This document shows, in pieces, positions 7,510 through 18,021 of a DNA stretch of 49,948 nt. Source of the stretch: Pseudonocardiaceae bacterium. GTDB lineage: Bacteria; Actinomycetota; Actinomycetes; Mycobacteriales; Pseudonocardiaceae. Position numbers and translations under genes: made by a program. The notes under the pieces are model-generated. The model was not told the origin of the DNA. It saw only the letters and a program-made list of their open reading frames with translations, and did not search any database. Position 1 is the stretch's first letter; every line of letters starts with the position of its first letter. The stretch covers positions 1 through 49,948 of the forward strand of contig WHTH01000027.1 in the NCBI GenBank assembly GCA_009377865.1. The letters are read 5' to 3'.

Positions 7510-8621
7510 CCGCGCTCGACACGACAGAACAGCATGCCGGCGCCGGGCGGCTGTCCACCCTCGACCGTCTCCTGCCGGTGTGGATCGGCCTGGCGATGGC
7601 GGCGGGGCTGCTCGCCGGCCGGGCGGTGCCCGGGCTCGGGCCCGCACTCGACGCCGTGCAGATCGACGGCATCTCGCTGCCGATCGCGCTCGGGCTACTG
7701 GTCATGATGTACCCGGTACTGGCCAAGGTTCGCTACGACCGGCTCGACACCGTCACCGGCGACCGGCGCCTGCTGATCTCCTCGCTGGTCCTGAACTGGC
7801 TCATCGGCCCGGCGCTGATGTTCGCCCTGGCCTGGACGTTGCTGCCCGACCTACCTGAATACCGCACCGGACTGATCATCGTCGGCCTCGCCCGGTGCAT
7901 CGCCATGGTCATCATCTGGAACGACCTGGCCCGCGGCGACCGCGAGGCGGCGGCGGTGCTGGTCGCGCTGAACTCAGTGTTCCAGGTGATCGCCTTCGCC
8001 GGGCTCGGGTGGTTCTACCTGGTCGCGCTGCCCGGCTGGCTGGGTCTGAACACCGCAGGGCTCGACGTGTCGTCCTGGGACATCGCCCGCTCCGTGCTGA
8101 TCTTCCTCGGCATCCCGCTGGTGGCCGGCTACCTGACCCGCCGCTTCGGTGAACGCGCCAAGGGCCGCGACTGGTACGAGCAGCGGTTTCTGCCCAGCAT
8201 CGGCCCGTTCGCGCTCTACGGCCTGCTGTTCACCATCATGATCCTCTTCGCGCTGCAGGGCGACGCCATCACCTCCCAGCCCCTCGACGTCGCGCGCATC
8301 GCGCTACCGCTGCTGGCCTACTTCGCGATCATGTGGGCGGGATCGTTCGCGCTCGGCAAGGGCATCGGGCTGAACTACGAACGCTCCACGACCCTGGCGT
8401 TCACCGCGGCGGGCAACAACTTCGAGCTCGCCATCGCTGTCGCCATCGCGACCTTCGGCGTCACCAGCGGTCAGGCGCTCGCCGGGGTGGTGGGCCCGCT
8501 GATCGAGGTGCCCGTCCTCGTCGGGCTGGTCTACGTCTCCCTGTGGGCGCGCCGGTACTGGCCGGCCGGTTCGCCCGTGACCGGCTCGCCTCCATCGCTA
8601 AGAACCAGGGAGCGCTCGTGA
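7506..8621 (+). CDS. acr3: Arsenite efflux permease, ACR3 family
   Basis: 371 residues from GTG 7506 with about ten hydrophobic segments. Features of Acr3 include GLLVMMYPVLAKVRYD, the conserved Cys in GLARCIAMVIIWNDLARGD and the TLAFTAAGNNFELAIAVAI segment. It exports arsenite from the cytoplasm using the proton motive force. It is sandwiched by 4-base overlaps between arsR and arsC, a compact ars operon that is complete for arsenate resistance apart from the truncated arsI. Confidence 0.95.
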   Translation: MTALDTTEQHAGAGRLSTLDRLLPVWIGLAMAAGLLAGRAVPGLGPALDAVQIDGISLPIALGLLVMMYPVLAKVRYDRLDTVTGDRRLLISSLVLNWLIGPALMFALAWTLLPDLPEYRTGLIIVGLARCIAMVIIWNDLARGDREAAAVLVALNSVFQVIAFAGLGWFYLVALPGWLGLNTAGLDVSSWDIARSVLIFLGIPLVAGYLTRRFGERAKGRDWYEQRFLPSIGPFALYGLLFTIMILFALQGDAITSQPLDVARIALPLLAYFAIMWAGSFALGKGIGLNYERSTTLAFTAAGNNFELAIAVAIATFGVTSGQALAGVVGPLIEVPVLVGLVYVSLWARRYWPAGSPVTGSPPSLRTRERS

Positions 8622-9025
8622 CCACCACGCCCGAAGTGCTCTTCGTCTGCGTGCACAACGCCGGGCGCTCCCAGATGGCCGCCGCACTGCTGCACCAGCG
8701 CGCCGCCGGGCGGGTGACCGTCCGCTCCGCCGGCTCCGAACCCGCCGACTCCATCAACCCGGCCGTGACCGAGGCGATGACCGAACTCGGCATCGACATC
8801 TCCCGTGAGTTCCCCAAGCCGCTCACCGACGACGCCGTGCGGTCCGCCGACGTCGTCGTCACCATGGGCTGCGGCGACGCGTGCCCGGTCTATCCGGGCA
8901 AGCGCTACCTCAACTGGGAGCTCGACGATCCCGCCGGACAGCCCGTCGAGCGGGTCCGCGTCATCCGCGACGACATCGACCGTCGGGTGCGGCAGCTGCT
9001 CGCCGACCTCGTCCCCGTCACCTGA
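8618..9025 (+). CDS. arsC: Arsenate reductase, LMW-phosphatase fold, probably mycothiol-linked
   Basis: 135 residues from GTG 8618, overlapping acr3 by 4 bases. The phosphatase loop CVHNAGRS (Cys11-X5-Arg17) binds arsenate; further cysteines stand in MGCGDACPVYPG (85, 89), followed by the family's W-L-DDPAGQ stretch. In actinobacteria such enzymes use either thioredoxin or mycothiol/mycoredoxin; which applies here cannot be told. It reduces As(V) to As(III) for export by Acr3. Confidence 0.92.
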   Translation: MTTTPEVLFVCVHNAGRSQMAAALLHQRAAGRVTVRSAGSEPADSINPAVTEAMTELGIDISREFPKPLTDDAVRSADVVVTMGCGDACPVYPGKRYLNWELDDPAGQPVERVRVIRDDIDRRVRQLLADLVPVT

Positions 9026-9084
9026 CCGGGCTACTGGCTGACCGCTGCCGACGGTGTGCAGACAGGATGCGGCGCGGCGCGCGT

Positions 9085-9263
9085 CCGGCCTCGACGTGTG
9101 CCGACGGGTGCGGCGCGGCAGCGACATTCCCGTCATCATCGTGACCGCCCGTGGTGACGAGACCGATCGCGTCGTGGGGCTGGAACTCGCCGGATTACGT
9201 GGTCAAGCCCTTCAGCGGCGGGGAGGTGGCGGCTCGGATCCGAGCGGTGTTACGCCTGCGTCG
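9085..9263 (+). pseudogene. Response regulator receiver-domain remnant, frameshifted
   Basis: One frame reads GLDVCRRVRRGSDIPVIIVT and ARGDETDRVVGLELAG, the middle of an OmpR-type receiver domain; the next frame continues with DYVVKPFSGGEVAARIRAVL. The first half with the phospho-Asp and the whole DNA-binding domain are missing, and a frameshift lies near 9190. Clear remnant of a regulator. Confidence 0.7.
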
Positions 9264-9335
9264 AATCGGTGCCCCACTGGGCACACCCAGCGAAAGGTGC
9301 TCAGGACCGGCCTGTGGCACTAGCAGCTGGGCGCG

Positions 9336-9668
9336 ATGCGGCGCCCGGCCGGTCGCCAAAAAGGCCCGGAGCATCTCACGGTGCAGCTGCCGCAGCGCGA
9401 CCGGCAAGCCCTCCCGCGGTGCCTCGCCCAGCTCGGCTCGGGACCGCCGAGGGCTGCGCCGGAGCCGGTCCGGCTGACCCACCAGCAGCTGGCGAACCTG
9501 GTCGGGGCCACCCGCGATCGCACCACTTCAGCGCTCGGCGCACTGGCAGGCGACGGTCTCGTTACACTGCGCCGGGGCAAGGTCGTCATCCGCGACCCCG
9601 CAGGCTTGCTGGTCCACGCCGACATGCCGGACCCGGACGGTACCGTCCGGCCACTTGCAGAGTCATGA
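9336..9668 (+). pseudogene. Crp/Fnr-family regulator fragment (DNA-binding domain only)
   Basis: An open frame of 110 codons ends with a Crp-type winged helix: RLTHQQLANLVGATRDRTTS, then ALGALAGDGLVTLRRGKVVI and RDPAGLL. The cyclic-nucleotide-type sensor domain (about 130 residues) is absent, and the sequence before it does not resemble it. It is probably a remnant, although a shortened regulator could still be made. Confidence 0.6.
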
Positions 9669-9991
9669 GGAGCCCCTGCTGCCTGCCTACCTCGCGCTGC
9701 TGGTGTCCGGCGGGCCCGGCGAGGGTGCATCGTGAACGGCCGCGGCGGGTTCCGCTCCGGAGCGGACGCCGGGCTCCTGGTTCTGGTGAGACGTCGGGCC
9801 CGAGTGATGTCCGGAGCGGCTCGGGATTCGTCGCTGCGGTCCCTGGACGCCGGCGATGCGCTGACCGGAACAGGTGCAGGCTGCGATGGACCTACTCGGT
9901 GTGGTCGAGGCGATCTCGACCGGAGTCGTATCGCGCGTTGACGCTCCGGGTATCAGCGGAACCGGCAGCAACCAGACAGGAGGAAGCGCTC
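9669..9991. other. Gene-free stretch
   Basis: About 320 bases with no frame I can support. The last bases hold a strong AGGAGG ribosome site for the next gene. Confidence 0.5.
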
Positions 9992-10444
9992 ATGCGCATC
10001 GGTGAGCTGGCCGCGTCCGTCGGGAAGGGACTGTTCGCCGGGCTGGCTGGCACGGCGGTGATGACCGTGTCGAGCACGCTGGAGGCCAACCTCAGCGGGC
10101 GTGATGCGAGTAGCATGCCCGCAGATGCACTGTCCGCGGCCCTCGGTGTCCGCCCGGACAGCGACACTGCGTGGCAGCGGCTCAACATCGTGGCGCACTG
10201 GGGCTACGGCACGGCCTGGGGCGCCGTGCGGGGCCTGATCGGTGCGATGGGCCTACGCGGCCCGGCAGCGGGCGTGCTGCACTTCGCAACGGTGTGGGGC
10301 GGTGAGCAGGCGGTGCTTCCCTCGCTCGGCGTCGGCTCACCGACTCCGCAGTACGGCGCGGCGGCGACGGCGACCGACGTCTTTCACCACGTCGTCTACG
10401 CGGCCGCCACCAGCGCGGCCTATGAATGGCTCGACCGGTACTGA
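9992..10444 (+). CDS. Small membrane-associated protein, DUF1440-like
   Basis: 150 residues from ATG 9992, with CAGGAGG 8 bases upstream. A hydrophobic N-terminal helix (GKGLFAGLAGTAVMTVSSTLE) is followed by further moderately hydrophobic segments (VAHWGYGTAWGAVRGLIGAM; FHHVVYAAATSAAYEWLD). The pattern resembles DUF1440-type small integral proteins of actinobacteria. Function unknown. It is a lone gene among remnants, convergent with the SRPBCC gene. Confidence 0.65.
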   Translation: MRIGELAASVGKGLFAGLAGTAVMTVSSTLEANLSGRDASSMPADALSAALGVRPDSDTAWQRLNIVAHWGYGTAWGAVRGLIGAMGLRGPAAGVLHFATVWGGEQAVLPSLGVGSPTPQYGAAATATDVFHHVVYAAATSAAYEWLDRY

Positions 10445-10479
10445 GACCTGCGTGCAGGGGTTGCGTGCGGCCTGCGTTA

Positions 10480-10875
10480 CTAACCCGTCTCGAGGTACTT
10501 CTTCAGCCCGCGAACTCCGTCCTCGATTGCCGGGCCGAGCGTGTCCGCGATCTCGTCGGGGGTGACCTCGGTGCTGTAGACGACGAGGCTGCTGCCGTCG
10601 CCCCGGTCGAAGACGTCGACGGTGCCGAGGTGCGAGTCGACCGGCACCCGGCCACCGACGATCCGGTATTGGAAGCGCCGCAGCTGCGGGTCGTTGGTGA
10701 CGATCTTCTCATCGAGCGGTATGCCGCCCTCAAGCTCGCAGTGCCGGTCCTCGCCGGAGGCCGAGGAGGTCTTCACGATGGGGAACCAGGTCGAGATGCT
10801 GCCGGCATCGCTGATCACGGCCCAGACTTCGTCCACGGGCCGCTCGATCGTGATGTCCGTGCGCAGGGTTGCCAC
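10480..10875 (-). CDS. SRPBCC-fold (polyketide cyclase/START-like) protein
   Basis: 131 residues from GTG 10875 (GAAGGGAG upstream). TDITIERPVDEVWAVISDAG and STWFPIV are the typical first strand and helix of the SRPBCC fold; the C-terminus (TLGPAIEDGVRGLKKYLE) forms the long closing helix. Such proteins bind a hydrophobic ligand in a cavity; many in actinobacteria have no known role. Its length is normal for the family. It directly follows a MerB-like fragment on the same strand. Confidence 0.85.
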   Translation of the reverse strand: MATLRTDITIERPVDEVWAVISDAGSISTWFPIVKTSSASGEDRHCELEGGIPLDEKIVTNDPQLRRFQYRIVGGRVPVDSHLGTVDVFDRGDGSSLVVYSTEVTPDEIADTLGPAIEDGVRGLKKYLETG

Positions 10876-10889
10876 GTGTTGAACTCCCT

Positions 10890-11186
10890 TCTCGACTGTG
10901 TCAGGACTGGGGTAAGTCGACCAGTCCGTTTCCACCCCGCATCCCACTGACAGTCGCGGTAGTAGGTGAAGATCGAGGTTTCGAACATCTCCTCGGGGGT
11001 GAACACCCGGCCTCCGGGGTGACCGGCCAGCCAGCCTTCTGCCGCTTCGGCGGAGGAGAAGAACGGCTGGTAGCCGCAGACGTTGGCGTCGATCAGCTCG
11101 AGACTCGCGTGCCCGTATTCGCGTATCAACTCGGGCGGGAGGACCGCCGCGACCACTCCTGGCGGGTTCACCCGGCGTCCTGCCAT
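10890..11186 (-). pseudogene. Alkylmercury lyase (MerB)-like C-terminal fragment
   Basis: The frame encodes VVAAVLPPELIREYG, ANVCGYQPFFSSAEAAEGWL, AGHPGGRVFTPEEMFE and TYYRDCQWDAGWKRTG. The Cys-x-x-x-FFSS-AEAA-GWL-HP-G block matches the C-terminal region of organomercurial-lyase-family proteins, including the position of one catalytic cysteine. The N-terminal half with the other catalytic residues is absent, so this is a 5'-truncated remnant. The family call is moderately sure. Confidence 0.55.
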
Positions 11187-11685
11187 GGATCGTCACCCTC
11201 GCCGCGGCCGCCAGCGCCCTGCGGCTGGCCGGAAGCTCACGCGCCGCACATCCGCAACCCGGCCCGGCTGATCATCCGAGGCTCTCCAGTCCGACAAGCT
11301 CATCCTGCAGGCGCCACCGATATCGATACCGGCAGCAACCCCACCGCACCAGTCAGGACACCGGCCTGCGCACTGGATCTCGCGACCCCGATCGCCGTGA
11401 AGGGCACCTTCACTGCTTCCGGCGCCCACTCCTTACCGTGAAGGGCACCTTCACTGCTTCCGACGCCGTGTAGGTGCCCTTCACGGCGCCGGCATATCGC
11501 TCGGCAACCCGTCAAGCGCCCCAGGTGCGGCAGCGGCAGCATCACCGACCACACCACGATCCGCAACGAGATCACCCGGCTGGCCGACCGCGCACGGCAC
11601 CTCGACCCTCGCGACTGAGCGTCTGCCACCTCATCCCCAGCAGCTTCGAAGCGCACCGGGCAGCGTCACTGACGCGGAACTTCGC
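11187..11685. other. Gene-free stretch carrying palindromic repeats
   Basis: About 500 bases with no gene I can support. It holds the three hairpin-forming repeats described separately. Otherwise nothing is evident before the csoR operator. Confidence 0.55.
11397..11484. repeat. Three copies of a hairpin-forming intergenic repeat
   Basis: GTGAAGGGCACCTTCAC (7-base arms GTGAAGG/CCTTCAC, 3-base loop) occurs at 11397-11413 and 11438-11454, each followed by TGCTTCCG, giving a 41-base period. A third, imperfect copy in the opposite orientation is at 11468-11484. Arrays like this look like dispersed palindromic elements; a transcriptional stop upstream of csoR is possible. Confidence 0.8.
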
Positions 11686-11704
11686 ACCCCACCCCAGGTG
11701 GGGT
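11686..11704. promoter_or_regulatory. CsoR-type operator upstream of csoR-copA
   Basis: ACCCCACC-CCA-GGTGGGGT, a perfect 8-base inverted repeat with a 3-base spacer, ends 12 bases before the csoR start. Known CsoR operators are GC-rich pseudo-palindromes of this kind (runs of C and G flanking the centre). Autoregulation of csoR-copA is inferred. The same 19 bases recur at 27285-27303. Confidence 0.75.
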
Positions 11705-11716
11705 AGGCTCAGCGGT

Positions 11717-12022
11717 ATGGATGTGCACCAGCGATCGGTGGCCAACCGGCTCAAGACCGCCCGGGGGCAGCTCAACGGGGTCCTGGCGATGGTGGAGAAC
11801 GAAGCCTACTGCCCCGACGTGATGAAGCAGCTCGCCGCGGTACAGGGGCTGGTGGACGGGGCCAGCCGGATCATGCTGCGCCGTCACCTGGAGACCTGTG
11901 TGGCGAAGGCGATGCAGGAGGGCCGTACCGCCGAGATAGTCGACGAGCTGATGGAGACGCTGAAGTTCGACCAGCACGTGTTCCGGCCGGCGACCATCAC
12001 CGAGACCATCGGCTCCGAGTGA
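11717..12022 (+). CDS. csoR: Copper-sensing repressor CsoR
   Basis: 101 residues, all-helical CsoR/RcnR fold (DUF156). The Cu(I) ligand triad is present: Cys32 (EAYCPDV), His57 and Cys61 (RRHLETC), matching the Cys-His-Cys signature of copper-type members. Helix 1 carries the DNA-contact residues [13 protein letters not shown]. Cu(I) binding releases the operator. It lies 7 bases before copA, within one unit, and directly behind a palindromic operator. Confidence 0.95.
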   Translation: MDVHQRSVANRLKTARGQLNGVLAMVENEAYCPDVMKQLAAVQGLVDGASRIMLRRHLETCVAKAMQEGRTAEIVDELMETLKFDQHVFRPATITETIGSE

Positions 12023-12029
12023 GCACGAC

Positions 12030-14246
<2,217 letters not shown>

Positions 14247-14362
14247 TCGCACCCACGGCACCACTTGACCCCGGCATACGGGCTCGACATCGCCAACTTC
14301 ACGTGGCTCAAGCGGCTGGTGTTGCAGACGAGGCGGTTGTTACGGGAGTATACGCGCTGAAA

Positions 14363-14383
14363 ACTACTAGCTGTGACGAGTAG
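14363..14383. promoter_or_regulatory. TACTA/TAG-type inverted repeat before the M23 peptidase
   Basis: ACTACTAG at 14363-14370 faces GAGTAG at 14378-14383, giving arms CTACT/AGTAG with a 10-base spacer, about 60 bases before the peptidase start. It resembles the element upstream of blaI copy 1 but has different spacing, so it is the weaker end of the family. The upstream bases 14247-14360 contain a short open stretch with YGLDIAN, but no gene I can support. Confidence 0.4.
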
Positions 14384-14444
14384 CAAATGCCCCGGCACCT
14401 GGCCCTGGCCTCCCTCCAGCCGGACGGTGCGGGGAGGAGGCGGT

Positions 14445-15719
14445 GTGAGCATCCGGGGCCCGATCGTTCGCACGGCGCTGGCCGTGCTGATCACCGCACT
14501 CACCCTCGCCGGTGCGCCCGGCAGCGCCGTCGCAGCACAGCCTCCCCCTTCCAACCCCAGCGACGAGGAGCTCGAGAGCGAACGCGATGGTGTGCGCAGC
14601 GCCGCCGGGCGCGTCGGCGTCCTGGCCAATCGGGTGGCGGCGGCTGGGGCAGAGCTTTCTTCGGCGCAGCTCGCACTCGCCGAGACCTATGACGAGGTAA
14701 CCGAGGCACGGGACCGACAGCGGGCGGCCCGGGTCGTGGCTGACGCAGCGCAGGCGGTGGCCGAGGACGCCCGCGTCGACCTCGAAGCGGGGCGCGACCG
14801 GATCCGGGCGACTCAGCGGCAGGTCGACGAGTTCGCCGCCGCGAGTTACCGGCAGGGCAGCGCCGTCGGCTCCGCTGCCGCCTTCCTGGGCTCCGACAGC
14901 CCGCAGGACATGCTTGTCCGCGCCGAGCTGCTCGATTCAGTGGGAGGAAGCCAGCTCGATGCACTCGACGGCCTGCGTCGTGCCCGCGTGAAGATGGCGA
15001 ACCTGGACTCGACGGCACGGGCGGCGCTGGACGAGGCCCGGGCCAAGGAGCGAGCGGCCGGGCAGGCGAAGGCAGCGGCCGACGCCGCCTACACTGCCGC
15101 CGTCGATGCCGAGGCGGCGCAGCAGCAGCGCACCGAGGAACTCCTCGCCCGCCAGTCCGACCTCGAAGACCAGCTCACCGAGGCGCGGGGCGGGCTGGCC
15201 GAGCTCGAGGGCAAGCGAGCGCGCTTCGAGGACTGGCAGGCCGCGGAGCAGGCCGCCGAGGAGGCGGCTCAGCCGAGCCAGGGCGAGCAACCGGCGACCC
15301 GAGCACCCGCCGCTGACAGCGAAAGTCCGCAATCCGGCTCCACCGTGTTGCCCACCACCGGTCAGATCACGTCGACATACGGTCCCCGCTCGGGGAGCAT
15401 CCACTACGGCCTCGACATCGCCAACGACATCGGCACCCCGATCGTGACCCCCTTGGACGGCGTGGTCATCTCCGCCGGGCCGGCGAGCGGGTTCGGACTG
15501 TGGGTACGCGTGCGACACGACAACGGGACCGTCACGGTGTACGGCCACATCAATGAGGCCCTCGTCTCCGTCGGTGAGCGCGTCGACGCCGGGAAGCAGA
15601 TCGCCACCATCGGCAACCGTGGCGAATCCACCGGCCCACACCTGCACCTCGAGGTCCATCAGGACGGAAGCAAGATCGATCCGCTGGTGTGGCTGCGCAG
15701 CAAGGGTGTCTCGATCTGA
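14445..15719 (+). CDS. Secreted coiled-coil M23 (LytM) peptidoglycan peptidase
   Basis: 424 residues from GTG 14445, chosen for the GGGGAGGAGG site. A signal peptide (TALAVLITALTLAGAPGSAVAA) is followed by a long Ala/Glu/Arg-rich coiled coil (about 40-290), a Pro/Ser linker and a C-terminal M23 domain with HYGLD (zinc His and Asp), YGHINE and GPHLHLEV. The coiled coil plus M23 layout is that of EnvC/RipA-like cell-wall hydrolases or their activators; the zinc ligands are kept, so it is probably catalytic. Acts in the cell wall. An LPTTG string just before the M23 domain is internal and not a sorting signal. Convergent with ccdA. Confidence 0.88.
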   Translation: MSIRGPIVRTALAVLITALTLAGAPGSAVAAQPPPSNPSDEELESERDGVRSAAGRVGVLANRVAAAGAELSSAQLALAETYDEVTEARDRQRAARVVADAAQAVAEDARVDLEAGRDRIRATQRQVDEFAAASYRQGSAVGSAAAFLGSDSPQDMLVRAELLDSVGGSQLDALDGLRRARVKMANLDSTARAALDEARAKERAAGQAKAAADAAYTAAVDAEAAQQQRTEELLARQSDLEDQLTEARGGLAELEGKRARFEDWQAAEQAAEEAAQPSQGEQPATRAPAADSESPQSGSTVLPTTGQITSTYGPRSGSIHYGLDIANDIGTPIVTPLDGVVISAGPASGFGLWVRVRHDNGTVTVYGHINEALVSVGERVDAGKQIATIGNRGESTGPHLHLEVHQDGSKIDPLVWLRSKGVSI

Positions 15720-15740
15720 ACTCGCGGCGTCGCCGCGAGT
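15720..15740. terminator. Strong hairpin between convergent M23 and ccdA genes
   Basis: Perfect 10-base arms ACTCGCGGCG and CGCCGCGAGT around a single T start at the last base of the M23 stop codon and end 17 bases before the ccdA stop. There is no T-run. Its placement indicates a bidirectional terminator. Confidence 0.7.
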
Positions 15741-15757
15741 CCTCCGGACCGCCTCCT

Positions 15758-16495
15758 CTACAGCGGTGGCCAGCCGAGCCGGGCGAACGTCGCGAGCATG
15801 TCGCTCATCACCGTCGTCCACATCCCGCTGATGAGCGCCACGCCCATGAGCGCCAGCACAACCCCGCCGGCGATCTCGATCCGGCGACCGTGGCGCCGCA
15901 ACCAGCCGAACCTGAGTCGTCGCCGGGCCAGGCCGGCGGCGAGCACCAGGAACGGGATCCCCAGGCCCAGCGAGTAGACGAAGAGCAGCAGCGCGCCGCG
16001 GGTGACGGTTGACGTCGTCGCGGCGGTCGCCAGGATCGAGGCGAGCACGGGGCCCACGCACGGCGTCCAGCCGAACGCGAAGGCCGCCCCGAGCGGGACG
16101 GCGCCAGCCGGGCCGCGGCCCACCGTCGCCACGTCGAACCGCAGCTGCCGGTGGAGCAACCGGACCCGCAACAACCCGGTCATCGCCAACCCCATCGCGA
16201 TGATGATCGCCCCGCCGGCCAGCTCCAGCGCGCGCTGGTGGCGCGCCAGCAGCCCACCGACGGCCGAGGCAGTCGCGCCGAGCGTGGTGAAGACCGCCGA
16301 GAAACCCAGTACGAACAGCACCGCCGCCACGCTCACCCGGCGGCGGTCGCCGCTCGGGTGCCCACGGCCCGGTTCGAGCCGGGACAGCCCGGAGACATAG
16401 GAGACGTAGCCCGGCAGCAGCGGCAGCACGCACGGCGAGCTGAACGACACGACCCCGGCGACCAGGGCCAGCGACATCAGCGCGAGCAGCTCCAC
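15758..16495 (-). CDS. ccdA: CcdA/DsbD-type thiol-electron transporter
   Basis: 245 residues from GTG 16495 (GGAGGAG upstream). Six transmembrane helices in two repeats, each with the redox Cys of this family: SFSSPCVLPLLPGYVSYVSG in the first and GWTPCVGPVLASIL in the second. CcdA passes electrons from cytoplasmic thioredoxin to extracytoplasmic thiol proteins, which keeps the CXXCH cysteines of cytochromes c reduced during heme attachment. It therefore fits with the ccm operon at 29.8 kb, although it lies in another unit, after the class E sortase and a small membrane protein. A damaged second copy lies at 27319-27698. Confidence 0.9.
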   Translation of the reverse strand: MELLALMSLALVAGVVSFSSPCVLPLLPGYVSYVSGLSRLEPGRGHPSGDRRRVSVAAVLFVLGFSAVFTTLGATASAVGGLLARHQRALELAGGAIIIAMGLAMTGLLRVRLLHRQLRFDVATVGRGPAGAVPLGAAFAFGWTPCVGPVLASILATAATTSTVTRGALLLFVYSLGLGIPFLVLAAGLARRRLRFGWLRRHGRRIEIAGGVVLALMGVALISGMWTTVMSDMLATFARLGWPPL

Positions 16496-16518
16496 CCGCA
16501 CCTCCTCCAAACCACCCG

Positions 16519-16698
16519 TCAGGGGGCGAAGCCGAGCAGCAGGACACCGACCGTGTTGGCGTCGTTGAACGGCAGCAGGGGCTCGGCCCACGGGAAGACG
16601 ACGAACAGCAGCAACGCCACCACCGCGGCCAGCAGCAGCGCCTCGACAACCTTCACCGCCGTCGCGCCGGGCAGCTGCCGCCAGATCCATCCGTACAT
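16519..16698 (-). CDS. Small membrane protein of the sortase/ccdA unit
   Basis: 59 residues from ATG 16698 (GAGGAGG upstream). One central transmembrane helix (VVEALLLAAVVALLLFVVFP) and a short tail (WAEPLLPFNDANTV). No family is recognised with confidence. The PFNDANTV tail is conserved-looking and occurs in small proteins encoded next to actinobacterial class E sortases. Co-directional with the sortase before it and ccdA after it. Confidence 0.7.
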   Translation of the reverse strand: MYGWIWRQLPGATAVKVVEALLLAAVVALLLFVVFPWAEPLLPFNDANTVGVLLLGFAP

Positions 16699-16720
16699 GC
16701 GGGTGGCCTCCTCAAGGGAC

Positions 16721-17553
16721 TCAGCTCTGCGTGAGCTCGACGGGAGGGGGACCGCCCTTGGGGTACTGAGCGGCCAGCGCACCGTGGATGATGAGCCGCT
16801 CCCGGGCGGAGAACTTCGGGTTGCAGGTGGTCAATGTGATCAAGCTCTGCTGCTGTTCAGCGGGTAGCTGCGCGTCGGGACCGCCGGGAACCGGGGCGAT
16901 CACCTCATCCTGTGAGGGCAACACGATCTGCTGACCGGGAACCTCCGGGTACGAGGCCGGCAGCGGCTCCACGCCGCGGCACTGCGGCTGCGCGCCCTTC
17001 CCGCCGGCCCAGCCGGCGACCTCGTCCGCCATCGGCAGCACCTGATAGACCAGCCACGTATCGCGGGTCTCGACGACCAGCGCGTCGCAGGACTGCAGCA
17101 TGTCCAAGTCCAGGAACGGGGCGCCCTTGCCGACCCGATGTCCCGCCAGCGAGAAGTTGCCCGGCTCACCCGGCATCGCGGTATCGACGTAGTGCCCGGG
17201 GCCCGCCGCCAGCGTCTCCTGGTCGGTGCCCTGCAACACCGTGTACTGGAAGTCGGAACCCAACGCCGGGATGTAGAGCTTGGCGATGCCGTCGCCGACC
17301 AGTGGACGGTCCACGGTGCCCCTGGGATTGCTCCACTGCTGCTCCAGCGCCCCGGTGGCGTCGGCTGCTTGCCCGCCGAGATCCAGTTGGTCACATAGAC
17401 CACGTAGAACATGAACAGCAGGACCACCACGCCGAGCGTGACGAGCAGCTCGCCGAAACCGCGCACGACCGTACGCACCCGGCCTCCCGAGCCCGGATCG
17501 GCGGGCCGCCGATGCGAAACCGGCGGCGCAGCCATCATGGTGTCGTTGCTCAC
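16721..17553 (-). pseudogene. Class E sortase, broken by one frameshift
   Basis: The GTG start at 17553 (GGGAGG upstream) opens a frame with a cytoplasmic basic tail and a membrane helix (ELLVTLGVVVLLFMFYVVYV) up to ISAGKQ. One base appears to be missing near 17365; in the next frame the protein continues as ADATGALEQQW and on through GPGHYVDTAMPGEPGNFSLA, GHRV (catalytic His), LTTCNP (catalytic Cys) and SARERLIIHG (catalytic Arg). All three catalytic residues survive. Class E sortases anchor surface proteins with LAXTG signals in actinobacteria. The lesion is a single-base indel, so either a recent mutation or a sequencing error. Confidence 0.85.
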
Positions 17554-17682
17554 CGCGAAACCTCCCGACGCTGCGCCACCTCGGCCATCCTTGCTATCTC
17601 GTTCCGCCGATCGACCCGGACCGGTCGTCCACCTACCGCACCGCGCCGAGCCGACAACCGGCGGGCGCAGGGTAGCGCATCT

Positions 17683-17697
17683 ACTAACGCGAGTAGT
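17683..17697. promoter_or_regulatory. ACTA-N7-TAGT operator upstream of the class E sortase unit
   Basis: ACTA-ACGCGAG-TAGT, inside CTACT-N6-AGTAG (17681-17696), about 130 bases upstream of the sortase-small protein-ccdA unit and just beyond the break point of the truncated class F sortase. It has exactly the spacing found at 18156 and 19441. Confidence 0.5.
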
Positions 17698-17711
17698 CGG
17701 TGCATCGGCCT

Positions 17712-18021
17712 CGGTCTCCCCCGGCTCGGGGCCGGCCTGCCACCACCCGGTGCCCTCGAACGTGTCCGGCGGGGGCAGTACCCCGTTCTCGTCGACGATC
17801 ACGGCCTGCACCGGCGCGTCGACGCCGATCGCAGGGATGCGAACCCGGACGGGGTCGGCCACCTGCTCGCCGGCCTGCTCGCTCGCGGCCTCGGGAACCT
17901 GTTGCTGCGGGGGCGCGGTCGTCTCCGGGCCGGCGGCGGCGCCCACACCGAGTACGAGAACGGCCGCGACGACGATCGCCGACCCCAGAACCAGCAACAG
18001 CACACCGGTAGCTCTCGCCAT
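17712..18021 (-). pseudogene. Class F sortase, N-terminal half only (duplicate of 36780-37457)
   Basis: From ATG 18021 the frame gives a membrane helix (LLLVLGSAIVVAAVLVLGVG), a Gln/Pro/Glu linker and RIPAIGVDAPVQAVIVDENG up to GPEPGET, then breaks off into unrelated sequence. The catalytic His, Cys and Arg region is missing. The DNA is nearly identical to the intact gene at 36.8-37.5 kb, apart from scattered substitutions and a 15-base in-frame gap in the linker. This points to a duplication followed by truncation. Confidence 0.85.

Noticed and set aside
15340-15360. LPTTG in the first M23 protein as sortase signal
   Set aside because: It is internal, directly before the peptidase domain, and lacks the C-terminal helix and basic tail needed for sorting.
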